Shown here: piece by piece, positions 24,983 to 37,150 of the stretch
Numbering within the stretch: position 1 is the first letter of the stretch
Layout of the letters: each line of letters opens with the position of its first letter
Source: Opisthorchis felineus
Lineage: Eukaryota > Platyhelminthes > Trematoda > Opisthorchiida > Opisthorchiidae
Reading direction: 5' to 3'
Length of the DNA stretch: 64,000 bases
Assembly (NCBI GenBank): GCA_004794785.1
Contig: SJOL01006601.1
Span: forward strand, 614,900 to 678,899
Made by a program: the position numbers and the translations under genes
The notes under the pieces: model-generated
What the model was told of the DNA's origin: nothing
What the model saw: only the letters and a program-made list of their open reading frames with translations
The model's database searches: none

Positions 24983-25152
24983 TGCAAATGAATGTATTTC
25001 GCTACTTCAGTGCAATTTGGATTCAAGTAGAACATAAGGTTGACGGAAACTCGGGGACTGCGCCTACCTGATAAACCCCAAGAAGGGCGAAACCGGTCGT
25101 GGGCTGTCGAAGAATTTTCAGCAACCTTATGAGTAGTGCATTACGAATATGG
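24983..25152 (+). mobile_element. Retrozyme-like repeat copy R1 (partial unit)
   Basis: Begins at the family boundary word GCAAATGAATGTATTTCGCTA and runs through the hammerhead to AACCTTATGAGTAGTGCATTA. It shares long blocks with the copies at 28.9, 31.7, 33.2 and 38.8 kb. Confidence 0.8.
25062..25104 (+). ncRNA. Hammerhead ribozyme, type I layout, inactivated copy (R1)
   Basis: Stem I GCCTAC (25062-25067) pairs with GTGGGC (25099-25104). The CUGAUGA box is mutated to CUGAUAA, replacing the general-acid guanine G8, and the first stem II pair is lost. GAAA and the palindrome ACCGGT are intact; predicted cleavage would fall after C25098. Confidence 0.75.
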
Positions 25153-25372
25153 AAGTAATGCTGTTTCAAGCTCACCTTCCAATGGTATAATTATGGAGAA
25201 CAAAAATTCACTCTTCACATGACCGTATATAAGTTGTTTTGGGTTGCGAGTCTCAAGCGGCCGAACTAGTGGAGCGTGGTCTGCGTCCGACTGCACTCAG
25301 TTCCAGTACATCCAAGAACTTTTGTTTTGAGATTATTTCTTCCCTTTTGATGCACAGGATCTTGTGCGTTCA

Positions 25373-25765
25373 TTAAATGTAGGATCCTGTAAGACGTCCT
25401 GTGCAATGGTACCATGTCTGTCCCGATCCAAAGTCAATTTCCAACAAGTGACATGGTTTTTGTTGAGACGTTAATGCAAGTAGGCTCACTAGCCCATTAT
25501 CACCCCCTGAATGTCTTAGGTGGCCCGTACATTCAAAGTTCTTCAACGCAGTAACCAGAGGGCGCGTGCACTCCGGTGCTAACAGATGAGAATAACTGTA
25601 TGGGTGGGTGTGGGAACATGCGTACAGGCTTTGCATATTCAGGCTCTGTGCAGGTTGAGTGTTCTGCGACCTGGAAAGACTGATCAAGTTTTCTAGGAGG
25701 AAAATGGGCTTCTTGGTTGTGATGGAAAACGGTGGTTTCTCGCTCAAACAGCCGAACGATAACAC
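25373..25765 (-). CDS. 130-codon open frame, unrecognised
   Basis: Reads from MLSFGCLSEKPPFSITTKK to HLLEIDFGSGQTWYHCTGR and a TAA. Codon choice in the C-terminal 80 codons is natural, but part of the opposite strand is also open. No flanking splice sites were settled. Confidence 0.28.
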   Translation of the reverse strand: MLSFGCLSEKPPFSITTKKPIFLLENLISLSRSQNTQPAQSLNMQSLYACSHTHPYSYSHLLAPECTRPLVTALKNFECTGHLRHSGGDNGLVSLLALTSQQKPCHLLEIDFGSGQTWYHCTGRLTGSYI

Positions 25766-25769
25766 ACAG

Positions 25770-28700
25770 TAAATGGCTGATGCGAATATAGGATAGTGCC
25801 TAACAAGTAAGTTAGTGTGGCAAGGCGGTAGCAGTTAATGGTTTCATATCATGGTGTGGTGGCAAGTGTGGCTGTGGAACATCAGAATACTGATGGACTT
25901 CATACAAGTGACGGATACGATTTGATGCAGATCCAACTGTCACAAATGTGGGCTATATTATTTTAAACTGTCATGAGAAATGGATGGTAAAATTTCCCAT
26001 GTAGCTTATTTTCAAGCGTATAAATGTGACATAATTCTGCCCTCTGCTTTCATTCTGTTTTATTTTATTATTAACCAGAAATGTCTTCACAGATGCAGTG
26101 AACGCTTTCCATCCTTCTCTCTTAATGTTTTGTTTCACTTCGTCCTCTGCAATAAATGTACTGTCCACAATTTCCACATTCTCCAGTTCATAGGAAATTT
26201 GACGGACGATTCGTTGCCATGGCTTTTTTGGGAACAACAAACAGAGGAATAATTAACAAGAACGGTAGAAAACGTCCAGAAAATATACCTGGCCAAGATA
26301 TTTTTCTTTGCTCATACTGGCAAACGGAATTCCTTAAAACGGTTAAATGTAGTCAAGTAAAGGGTGAAAGACATGATTGATCTATACATATTGCCTAATG
26401 AAATATGTAAGTGTGAGTTTTGAGTATTTCGTATCGTTGGATATGTGAGTTGTGCGTTTATCTGGAGTCTGGTCGGGGTCGTTCTTAATGGTGCAAACAA
26501 TGCTCAATAGTTTGATATCCATTTTTCGCAAGTTTAAGCGGCAACAATCGGATTTGTTGACTTGCCTGACACAACTGTTAGAAAAGCGTACTGTCACTAA
26601 CAAAGGAATGCGTAGTCTGGAAAACTTTTAGAAATATTATCAGTACTACATAAATCTAAATTCTGCAAGCAGAATACACACTTCTTGGCACTGATTTGCA
26701 AGAACAATGCATAATTGGCCTTGGATTGCTATGTGACTCAGAGCTCAAAATTTTCCGGTTTATTGATCTAGTCAAAACCACAGAGCTCGATGTCTCCGTC
26801 CGGACAAATCACGACTCCTAATGTGAGTAGTTGTAAAATCAAAAACGTGCAGAAGCTGCTTTTTTTGCGCGCAAGCTTGCTTCCCATTATGCTGCTATCT
26901 ACTCTCAAATGCACTCAAAAATAATTTCCGAAATTCTAGTTTCATGTGCACGCGCTCTAAATTTTTCACTCGACTGAAGAGAAAAGGTCGTTAGAATTAC
27001 TTTGTACATCATTGCCGGTGACAACGAGTTTCGAGTCTATGTTCAGACTCTCCTAAGTACTTTTTCATGACGATCCTTGTGATTTGAAGTATGGGCAGTC
27101 ATGGTTTTATCAGTGCCATACATATTAGTGGAAATCAAATCCTTTTGTAACCTTAGTCCTAGGATTGATGCGCTTCACTCAGCGTGAGATTCGCAAGTAC
27201 TTGACCTGACCAACCTGGCTACTTTCTTTCGGGCACTTGATGGGATAAATGAATGAACTGCTGACTTGGCAATGTGTCAGATTATTGGTAGGTTGGATGA
27301 GTTTACAGGTTTGTGATCGGGTGGCAGCTGACCTGATTCCCGAGCTTGTCAGTTAGCTTGCAAACGTTTCGGCCCCAAACCGAGGAGACATACTCAGTAC
27401 GCGGTCAACCCACTCAACTACGCAACATGCTCTCTCCTCGACCGAAGATGGATCCTTTCCAACCTATTTGTCAAGCACGGTCACCAGACCAATAGACAGA
27501 TGATCAGCCACAAGAGTCTCGTAAGTGCAAGTTTGCCAGGTCGGTTTTCAACCGATAGTTTTAGAACTGCGATCCAGACATGTATTCGTTTTAACCAACC
27601 TCGCCGGAAGAGAGTGAATCGGGACAATGATTCACATTTCCGCAGTTTCAGTTTAATGGCACGTGCTTTTAGTCGGAGCTCTTTATTATCTACTAAGAAG
27701 CAGCAATTCAAAAACAAATTACATTGGAACTCAAGCTTTAAAATCCGTCAAACCGGTATTTCCAACAAGCATGACGGTGAAATACTGGATAACATGGTAC
27801 CAAAATGCTTTTGGCAATAAAGGTTTTGCGTATACAATGAGAAACATGTACCTGTTTTCTATAGCTTAAAAGATAACAATCAGGTTGAGCCATTATTGAT
27901 TAGTACTTCTCAATGTAGGATGGGCCGAAACAAATAATGTGGGATTGTAGCTGGTGATGCTGCAAAACTGTACATGATGGACTTGACATACCTTGCTAAT
28001 AACAGACAAAAATGTCAACTAGCACTATTGTGCCATCAAATGAGGCAGGGTGTATAACCGCTAAAAATCGGGGGAAAGACATGATGCTATTATCTGAAGT
28101 GAAGACTATTCAATTGAAAATTTTGGAATTATTAACCGAAATAAAATGCGCCAGATACCATGGTCGACTAAATTATGCCAGCTGGGTAAAACACTCAGAG
28201 CAGCTGAAACATTCGTGGTTACAAAAAACAGAATGTACACAGAATGCAGGGTGATATACCTAGCAGTAAACACTTTCATAACTTAAGTGGCATTTCGGGG
28301 TGAAGTATTATTGAGGAACATAAAATTAAAGAATCTGCTGACGAATAACTCGTTAAATGAAAGAGGAATTTGCCTAATCCCTTCAATAGTTGTTTAATAA
28401 ACATGTCATGTGAACATCTAAGGGTGATGTTGATGGCCCGGGAGATACTTCGGATGGAGTTGCTTCAGAAAGTAAACCTAGCTTTCTAGTCAGGATATCG
28501 AAAACATGGTCAACTCAAAGTCCATGAGGCATTAGATTTTACAAGGCAAGTACTCCGATTTAAAAGAAACAGGATGATGTCCACTGCCAAGAAATTGAAG
28601 ATAAACGCTTCATACAGTTACTGGAGGAGAACTGCGACGTAACGTAATCAGCAAAACCATGAATAATTAGTCAATTTGTCTGGCTGCAAGTTCCCCTCTG

Positions 28701-28800
28701 ATGCATATTAACTTCATCATCTTATGCTTTTGTAACTCTGGGCTGAACTGAAAAAGCTGTCATCTATGCATTCTAACATAAGAAGACACATTTTTAGTCG
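25770..28800. other. No supported gene
   Basis: Open frames of up to about 106 codons occur on both strands (for example 27500-27820) but none has convincing codon choice or paired splice sites. Confidence 0.45.
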
Positions 28801-28808
28801 TATTATAC

Positions 28809-29243
28809 TACTCATAAGGCTGCTGAAAATCCTTCGACAGCCCACGACCCGCTTCGCTCTTCCTGGGGCGAAAGAGAGTTCCAGGTGCGTCTCTCTCGCA
28901 GAACCAAATTTGTCTGCAAATGAGTGTATTTCGCTAATTTCGTGCAATTTGGTTCCAAGTAGAACATAAGGTTGACGAAACCTCGGGGACTGCGCCTACC
29001 TGATGAGCCCCAAGTAAAGCAGAACCGGTCGTGGGCTGTCGAAGAATTTTCAGTGACCTTATGAGTAGTTTATTACGTCTATACATGTATCGCGATATCT
29101 CGAATATCGTACCAACTGAAACATGAGGCGACCTTGTGCAGCACATTCAGTTGCTTAGGCACATCATAAACGAGAGATTCAGCTGGGTTCCAGGTGAGTC
29201 TCTCGCAAAACCAAATTTGTTTGCAAATGAATGTATTTCGCTA
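28809..29243 (+). mobile_element. Retrozyme-like repeat R2: inverted fragment plus partial tandem dimer
   Basis: 28809-28868 is a minus-oriented piece carrying half a hammerhead. A plus-oriented unit follows. The boundary word with GTATTTCGCTA ends at 28936 and again at 29243, a period of 307 bases, so the segment holds one full unit with overlapping ends, as expected for a copy made from a circular or multimeric RNA. Confidence 0.8.
28994..29036 (+). ncRNA. Hammerhead ribozyme, inactivated copy (R2)
   Basis: Stem I GCCTAC, an intact CTGATGA box at 29000-29006, then GCAGAACC in place of GCGAAACC: two substitutions in the catalytic GAAA. Stem III palindrome and GTGGGC are preserved. Confidence 0.75.
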
Positions 29244-30612
29244 AAGACACATTTTTGTCCTGGAAATTAGTATCAGGTGACCAGCTAGTCTATGCGGCAC
29301 TCACAGCAGACATAAGCATTGACATTATCATAAAGACAGATCTGAGAGGTTGCCAAAATGCACCCATTTGTGAATTGGATTAATGTTAATGACAAACTCT
29401 CGCTTATGATAATCCTAAACTGACTATGCTGCGCACAGGCTGACACATTTTTCAATTATGAAGAATATCAAGATAGCGCATATTTTTCACAAAACGTATG
29501 GGTAGTGTGTTTTGTCAAGAATTGAGGGTTTTTTGTCAAATGCGTGAATGCGTTAACTTTCCAAAACTACCAGTGCAGATAATGGCTCCTTGTTACCAAC
29601 AGACCAAGTTGCTTTGGCTACGTTGGCGGCAATGAGAATGCCATGCAGATCCACATCAATTCACTGAGACGTCAAATGCAATGGGAATGAGTCGTCCGTG
29701 TGAGGATAGGCAATTATTTGTTACTCCTTTTTAGAGTGACTGGGAAGGGAAAAGTTTAGCTAGCTTTTGTTGCAGTACTAGGTGAGAACCTGTCTAGTTT
29801 TAGACGAATAGCGTCTTTGCCTATTTCGTACCGTTTGCCACAGTTTCACTTGCCAGGTATGCGCTGGCAAACGCATCTCGCCATATAATCTTGTTACACA
29901 TTGAGTGTGATGACCGGTTTAACGTACACTGTTGATAGGATGCTTTAAAAAGACGTCATATTGGTTACAATTACCAAATCATTTCTAAAAAGAATGATGT
30001 CATTCGTATGCGAAATCGCTGAAAAGCCAACATAACTGAAGCACTAAATAATAAAATACTGAAACAGACTGTTGGACAAATGTGTATTTTGCGTCGACAT
30101 GCAATCGTAGCCAACTGCAGACGTTGTCACACACTTCATATTAGGGTCACAATTCCGGAATCCGCGAGCAGCTCAGTTTGACCAACTTGAATGAAATCTG
30201 ATAGACTCAAGCCTACGACGAAACTCACACCATTAAGTAAGAGGAATGGCGTCATATATGAGCTCACATCATCAAATCAGTATGCAACCGAGAGGCACGT
30301 TTTCATCATACTAGCATGTAATAGATAGGTAGAGCACCCCTGTAATTTTAAAACTAGTAAAACAGCAGTCCAGCAAAAATAAATCCAAAAAATAGGCCAG
30401 GAAATGAGTAAAAATCACGCAAACTACCGCGCCATAGAGTGATTCACATAATTTCCATATCTGAAGGTTCTGGTAGGCTAAAATGTTCACTCAAACCCAA
30501 CTAGACGAACCGCTTACAAGCACAGATGAAATCTGGCATAGATTTTGTAGAACATCCAATGAATTCTGCTGGGCGAAACGATTCCAAGCGCCAAAGTGCT
30601 TGCTGACTACTT

Positions 30613-30649
30613 GTATGACTAGTATGACTAGTATGACTAGTATGACTAG
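30613..30649. repeat. 9-bp tandem repeat, four copies
   Basis: GTATGACTA repeated four times without error. Confidence 0.9.
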
Positions 30650-31384
30650 GAGGAAGATGACACCTTGATATTTCGGAAGCAAGCAACTTTCTTGTTGCAT
30701 CCTAACAAATTGGTTGAATCCATTTAGTAATATCCTGTGAGATTTTGAAACGCGAAAGACGTAACTGAACATTATCTTAACAACATCCGTACACTAATAT
30801 GAAGGGTGATGGACATGGGATGATGTGCTCTGAAGACAAATAGCATGTGGACAAAAATTGCAGCTTGTAAAATTTGTCTATGGATAACTTGTAATCATAC
30901 GGGATACCGTTTTACAGACTTAGTGGCCTGCTGTTATCAGCCTTCACTCAAGATCACCTTGGTGCTTTGAAGGGACCAGAGCGCAACCGCCGTATACGAT
31001 TATTGCTAGCTGACAACGGATGTGGTATCCATATCATTGACTGGAAGGATTACGGACGTAATCCAACAATGCTGACAAACGGCATTAATTTTTTAAGTGA
31101 GCGAAGAGTGAGGGAAAGAACAGGCAGAACGCTGACAGACCTACACGAAGTGATGACCTTCGTGACCACCGCTACGTGGCACACTCAACAAACGGTTTCC
31201 CTCTAACAAAAGCAATGCTGGTAGAAAGGTAAAGCGACACTAAGATCTTCAATAGCGCTGCTCGCAGACGTATTGCTAGATGGCATTGAGGTAGACCGAT
31301 TACAGCCAATAATCGAGAGGCGAGACTGCTACCACCGCTAGGTGAGTGACAGATTCGGTTTACGATAGAAAAAGAAAATGGAGG

Positions 31385-31857
31385 TAGCGAAATACGCTCA
31401 TTTGCTTACCAATTTGGTTTTGACGGGAGACTCACTGGAACCCAGATAAATCTCTCGTTTATGATGTTTTTAAACAACTGAATGTGCTGCACAAGGCCAC
31501 CTCATGCTGAAGAGTTTTCAATAACCTTATGAGTAGTGTATTAAGTCTATATATGTATCGCGATATATCGAATATCGTGCCAACTGAAACATGAGGCGGT
31601 ATGGTGCAGCGCATTCAGTTGCTTAAAAACATCATCAAGGAGAGATTCAGCTGGGTTCCAGGTGAGTCATCCGTCAAAACAAAATTGGTATGCAAATGGG
31701 TGTATTTCGCTAATTTCGTGTAATTTGGGTTCAAGTAGAACATAAGGTTGACGGAAACTCGGGGACTGCGCCTACTTGATGAGCCCCAAGTAGAGCGAAA
31801 CCGATCGTTGGCTGTAGAGGGGTTTTCAGCAACCTTATGATTAGTGCATTGCATTTA
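31385..31857 (+). mobile_element. Retrozyme-like repeat R3: inverted arm plus more than one full unit
   Basis: 31385-31490 is minus-oriented (ends TAGCGAAATA). From about 31508 a plus-oriented run contains the post-ribozyme block twice (TTTTCA at 31515 and 31823, 308 bases apart) with the whole unit between them. It includes the conserved CGCGATATATCGAATATCG near-palindrome. Confidence 0.8.
31770..31812 (+). ncRNA. Hammerhead ribozyme, inactivated copy (R3)
   Basis: The core reads TTGATGA instead of CTGATGA (C3 changed), GAGC-GAAA is intact, and stem III is ACCGAT rather than ACCGGT, which breaks its self-complementarity. Confidence 0.7.
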
Positions 31858-32304
31858 TGAAATGGAGGTACTGTACCCTTCTTTGATGTGACCCCCAAAA
31901 AACTCACAGGTAATTCAGTTCCAGGAAATAAATCCATACCATAAATCAAAATGGACCTTTCAATAGACCAAAGCCCATAGCTTTATACCCATTGACTTCT
32001 AGCGTGGTCATATCTGTACGATTGTAAACAGAACAAGAACAATGCGTTCTCAAAAGGTAATTAAAAGGAGACTGAGGTCAACACAATTGAAAAACAGCTG
32101 CTCCAAACCCCACACGACAGAACTTCGACGTTAAATAATTTATCAACTACCAATAAGAAAACGGTCTTGATAAAATCACCTTCTGCTGGCAACCGATTTG
32201 CAGATATCCTACCTAGAAGACTGACCCACCGCTTAACCAGGCTTGTTATGTAACAAGGTTTTGAGCAGCATATACTAACCGACCAGTCTATGGCGCAACG
32301 GTAG

Positions 32305-32690
32305 GTGGCCTACGGTGGCCGTTGCGATTATAATTCATTCTTCTGCTATTATGGACTGTATTACCTAGGTCGGACGAAAAGGCAATTATCAAAACGCACC
32401 CGAAAGCAATGCTCATCATCATTAGCTATAAAGTCCGGATTCATGCTTTATACTGGTCCAACTGTTAGTATGTGTTGCCAAGTTGATCCCCAAAAGGTTT
32501 TCGCAGTCATGTATCGAGTAAAGTCGTACAAATGCAAAGGATGCACACCGCTTCTGTCGACAGTTGAAGCCGTAGATTTACGCTTGTTCAGGCTGGCTTT
32601 ATGAATTCAGAGGAAACATGTGCACGCCTTGTGGTTTTCCTGGTTTCAGATACATCCTACACACCATTTTATTACCACAGTAGCTGACAG
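32305..32690 (+). mobile_element. Penelope-like element, GIY-YIG endonuclease end
   Basis: YYLGRTKRQLSKRTRKQ corresponds to the Y(V/I)GxTxRxLxxR block of GIY-YIG domains. VDPQKVFAVMYRV and LLSTVEAVDLRLFRLAL follow, and beyond a stop IQRKHVHALWFSWF continues the usual C-terminus. No RT part is attached, so the copy is 5' truncated or eroded. Confidence 0.7.
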
Positions 32691-33117
32691 AAAAGTATAA
32701 CTAATGAATCAGACAGACATGACTGTGACGTGCTAGCAACCCCTATTTTTTATGACCCCGTGTAACCAGCACTAGTATACTCATATATTGTCCACTTGTC
32801 TTTCGAAACCTCCATAGTATCGGTCAGCCACACATCTGTTCCTATTTTGCAACTGCACTAGTCAGTTAAGGAATTTGTCTAGATAGCTAACAATGCTTAC
32901 ATGAGTTATCAAGCTTTGCGACCAATTCAGATGTCAAAATAAATGATATTCAGCTGAAAAACAAACGTCCGATAATGGCAGTATCTGTGTCCCATATGTC
33001 GGAATAATAGCCAGTAATAGGCAAGTCTCATCGACCATTCAGATTAGACAAGCTTCATGCCGTACATGAAACCGGTTAGCATCGGAACATTATGAGCATT
33101 GGTGCAGATTCCAAAGG

Positions 33118-33359
33118 TTTTCGGACTTTCGCCCTTCTTGGGGCTCATCAGGTAGGCGCAGTCCCCGAGTTTCCGTAAACCTTGTGTTCTGCTTGAAACC
33201 AAATTGCACGAAATTAGCGAAATGTACTCATTTGCAGACAAATTTGGTTTTGCGCAGCACATTCAATTGCTTGGAAACATCACAAACGAGAGATTCAGCT
33301 GGGTTCCAGGTGAGTCTCTCGCAAAACCAAATTTGTTTGCAAATGAGTGCATTTCGCTA
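33118..33359 (-). mobile_element. Retrozyme-like repeat R4: head-to-head inverted pair
   Basis: 33126-33262 is a minus-oriented unit end carrying the hammerhead; 33263-33359 is a plus-oriented unit end stopping at the family boundary ATTTCGCTA. The two halves meet at GGTTTTGCG|CAGCACATTC, the same junction as in R5. Confidence 0.8.
33126..33157 (-). ncRNA. Truncated hammerhead ribozyme (R4)
   Basis: On the minus strand, GCCTAC, CTGATGA, a perfect stem II (GCCC/GGGC) and GAAA are intact, but sequence after GAAA is replaced (GTCCGAAAACC), so stem III and the cleavage site are gone. Confidence 0.7.
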
Positions 33360-34689
33360 GTTTTCCGACTTTATTTGCGAGGAGCAACCAGGGATAAAAG
33401 AAAAATGATAACTCTCTCCCGGGCCTGACAGTTTGTTCGAAACATCGACTTGTATTCTCATAAAATGTCGGTCCACTACTCCTTATACTAAACTCTTGAT
33501 TGCACATAACTTAAAAAAGTAATGAACAGCTATATATCTACGTATATGTATGTGCATATATGTGGTGAAACCCACATACATGGAAGTACGCAAAAAATTG
33601 CCCTAATTCATACGCAAATGTCGTTCGAATAAATATGTATTAGTGACATCCTCAGGAAATCCGAAAACAGAATGCATTAGAAAGCAGTAGCCAAAAAAGG
33701 TCCACTTATAAGCTAAACAAGTGTGTGCTGTCTGAGGTAAGTTGTGTAATGTCGACTCAATGAGAGTACTTGCACTTTGCGCTAGCCAGGTGCCCGCACA
33801 AACTGTTTTTGGTCATGCAGATCAGGTGATTTGCCAAAACTTGACAAGTCCTCGGAAAGAATTGGCTATGATATACAGAATGAGTAAAAGAATTCATATC
33901 AGACCGATTTAGTCAATTTGTTTTACTAATGTCGCCACAGTGGTCAGTCTTTAGTGCCGACTACAGTAGTTGGAACTTCGTTCTTTAAGGTTTAATCATA
34001 CTAAGTAGGACAACGGGGAGCGGCCAAACGAAAACCAGCGTGTCCCTTTGGTACGAACAATCGTATTATAAGTCATGCTGTGCTCCGCAATAAAAGTGCA
34101 GAGAAATTAAGACGTTGCACTCAGTCGATTAGCGTATCCATAGTTATGAGATCAGTGATGCTGCCTTCCCCCGAGGAAGGACAGGTAGAAAAAGGTTGAT
34201 TCTAAAAAACCGGACACACCAATCACCCAACAGTTGACCGTGCCCACCAACCTGTTACTCACTGCGGCTAAAATACCTTCAAAACTAAGGGGACTGCTGC
34301 TGCTCAGACGGTACCTGCTGTGCACAGCCGCATTTAGATTCCAACGGTTATGCCTTACCCCTTGCGTGCTTGAGATAGACCAGGCCTCTGTCGGCAAGTA
34401 GGTCGGACCATTGAGTCGTTGGCTACAGGATGGGTCCTTCAAGAAAGCCACAAGTGCCCCTGACTTATGGTTTTCATCTTTGAGTCTGAGATTATAGGCA
34501 GGGTCCCGAACAAAACCGTACAACCACCCACTGCCTTATTGGTCAAACTCTTGAGTCAAAGCCTCTAGGTAGGGTACCACACCAGACCTCATGCGACCTG
34601 TGTAACCGGGAAGTATAATTCACTCTTTCAGATCTCCGTTTACCGGCCCCCTAACCACACTCCCCCTTGCTATCAAAATAAGCCACTAT

Positions 34690-35520
34690 CGTGACCATTG
34701 TTTCGCGTCTAATGGACAGCCTACTTTGCTTGTAATTCCTGTCAAAGTGCACAATAGACCTCTCTCTCTGAAACCTTATCTTCCTTTCAATGTATGTTGT
34801 GTCTTCGAAGCACGCATACAAGACCCCACATTGGACTACCTCAAGTCGTTCAAACCAAGCTCAGATATTTCGCGTTTTTTGACTGGGTATTTCTTCACAC
34901 CTGCAAATTTTAAGAAGCTGCTACCAGTCCACTTGAGATCAAGCACATACCTAATGTTTTTGGAGACTAAAAAACCGACGTGGTAGATATATTTTTACAT
35001 AAGTATTTGTGTATGTTCCGGTAGACTTGTTCGATGCGAGATTATCTCTCGAATGGGGCTGAGTTTATACCCTGACATTACTATTCTGACCGTTTATGAA
35101 CCAGAAACTTGGCTTCTACACGCAGAGGATACACCAAGGCTGTCAGCGTTTGACCGTCGGTTTTTCCGAAACATTGGCCGGTGGGAACATCGGATTAGCA
35201 ATTTTGAGGTATGGCAGATGGTTTTAGGAAGAAGGTGCTCTTTCGCGATAGATGGGATGCTCACGCTTCATCTGTTACGCTGGTTGGAACATGCCCGTGG
35301 TCCGTCTGCTCCGCACAATTATTTTTCCAATTCTCATGCTGAGTGGAGGCGACCGAGAGGTGATAAGTGTATGACCTGAAAACGGAGCATGAAAGCACAA
35401 ACCAGTAAACTCAGAATGGTGTCCCTGAGAGCCAACTCACCAATGGCTAATTACACTGGCAGATAAGGCTCAATTACGCAGTTATTGGAGCTATCGCATC
35501 GAAGTTATCTCCTTCACTGC
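34690..35520 (+). mobile_element. RTE-type non-LTR retrotransposon, internally deleted
   Basis: 34726-34986 holds an endonuclease start (FNVCCVFEARIQDPTL matches the CxxSETRIQDP block of fluke RTE elements). 35053-35379 jumps to the C-terminus after the RT: YEPETWLLHAEDTPRLSAFD, RRFFRNIGRWEHRIS, VLGRRC and LTLHLLRWLEHARGPS, followed by a relic of the last block (QWLITLADKAQLRSYW) to about 35510. The RT core itself is missing. The preceding 34160-34690 may be its 5' leader. Confidence 0.75.
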
Positions 35521-35984
35521 GTAGATGCCAGTCCCCCATCCCCCAGGACAATATACAATGGAAACCAACTGACAAATACGTCGCCTCACATGTCTGCCTA
35601 CATCTCTTCCGCTCTCCCGATTTCCGGTAATCGAAGCTGTAGCAGCTGTAAACAAGATAGCCTTGGTGCATGAATTGTAGCTGACAAACTGAAGTGAATT
35701 GAACACTTACGCAATACAGCCGTGGATATTAATCCTAAAAAAGTCACTCTGTCTCGGTAAAGTGGGAGATGGCAGATGGATGGTGATCTTTTATCACAAT
35801 GAAGACCGTAGGAGAAAGGATGTCTAAGGCTAACACTGAGTGTCCAAGACGCTTTAGCGCAAAAAACACAGCGGCCACAATGGCGCGGCTGTATTTTGGC
35901 GTGGGCTTCCGGACAGATCCGCAAAGCCTCGACCCTATTGTCATTTAGAATAGAGAATAAACTATCAACAGACGCATACTAGAT

Positions 35985-36281
35985 ATGTTTGAGAGCAGAT
36001 ACTTGCTAATGTCGAATTCGGTCGAATTAAAATATCAGTGTGACAAACTGACTCCGGAAGATGTGTTTGGGTTGCCCAAGCTTCGAATTAAAGCCCCTGA
36101 TTACGGATGTTCTGCAGTGTCCTTGTCCGATTCTAGTCATACTGTCGTTCGTATCAATGCCTTTCAGAGTATATCGGGACCCGGCAAAATAACAGAACGA
36201 AACACTGACTCAGCTGAGACGATATCCGTGCGGCTATACACACCTGTTCTTTGTGGGCAGAAGCAGTTTTATAGACACTAA
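35985..36281 (+). mobile_element. Penelope-like element, C-terminal fragment
   Basis: SAETISVRLYTPVLCGQKQF and the preceding SSHTVVRINAFQSIS follow the same pattern as the other Penelope-like tails in this window (EAVDLRLFRLAL). It is open over 98 codons but lacks the GIY-YIG start. Confidence 0.6.
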
Positions 36282-36793
36282 AACTTGACTCGCGGGCATA
36301 AACTCCAAACACATTTTAAACGTTTCGGTACTGAATGAAAACACAAATCTGGCCGCTTCGTCTGACTTCGTAGACCTTCGTAATTAGGTCTCAGAGATGT
36401 CTTGAATATAGAATGTGGGCCAGAATATTTCTCTTGATGGTGCGCTATGGTCATCAGAGGTGAATCGCCGGAATGTTTTAATATTGCTTTCTCCTTGTCC
36501 GACTGATGTGCTTGTCTTCCCAAGAGCAGATGACTGGTTAGACACGTACAGAGGTGCTGTGACAAAGAAGCTCTTCATTTAGGTGTCCAACAGATATTGT
36601 CTTCTGAGAGGGTAAGTGGTGAATTAGATTCTTAACCCAACAGCACTGAAAGTTCTTTCGAGGATTTTGTTAAGCCATCAGACCAAAATTTCATTGGCCG
36701 GGTCATCTTTGAAGGACGAAGCTGCTATGTATCGTTGTGTATCGTTTACTGCAGTTGGATTTACTCTACACGCTCCGTGGAACATGGCTGCCG

Positions 36794-36890
36794 TAGCGAA
36801 ATACACACATTTGAAAACAAGTTTGGTTTTGCGAGAGACTCACCTGTAACCCAGCTGAATCTCTCGTTTATGATGTTTCCAAGCTGCCAT
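36794..36890 (-). mobile_element. Retrozyme-like repeat R6, ribozyme-less fragment
   Basis: Minus-oriented piece from the boundary (TAGCGAAATA at 36794) through the block GAGATTCAGCTGGGTTCC. It lacks the hammerhead. Confidence 0.7.
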
Positions 36891-36984
36891 ATGTTCGAGT
36901 GAAAACCACATCAAGAAAAAACAGTTCAGCATTGTAATTAACTCGTATTTAGACAAGTTATAGTGCCACTCATCTTTCAATCAT

Positions 36985-37150
36985 GCAAGCCACATCATGT
37001 GGTCATGTAAAGAACGGCTCCTTGGGTGAGAACTTTTTAAGAGAAAGTTTCACTAATCTTGTGACAATATTCTTCCTCTGAGTTACTCGTAAGTTGAGGG
37101 TAGTGTGAGGAGATCTGATCATTTTCAATTAAGAATCCATCCTTCAGTTA
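36985..37150 (+). repeat. Dispersed repeat family V, copy 2
   Basis: Matches the family through CGGCTCCTTGGGTGAGAAC, ATTCTTCCTCTGAGTTACTC and AGTGTGAGGAGATCTG. Confidence 0.55.

Noticed and set aside
30483..30668. Open frame across the 9-bp repeat encoding a Met-Thr-Ser repeat
   Set aside because: A tandem repeat of a multiple of three bases keeps a frame open trivially; no flanking coding signal.
33204..33428. Open frames over the retrozyme copies on both strands
   Set aside because: They recur in every copy because the repeat itself happens to be open; retrozymes are non-coding.
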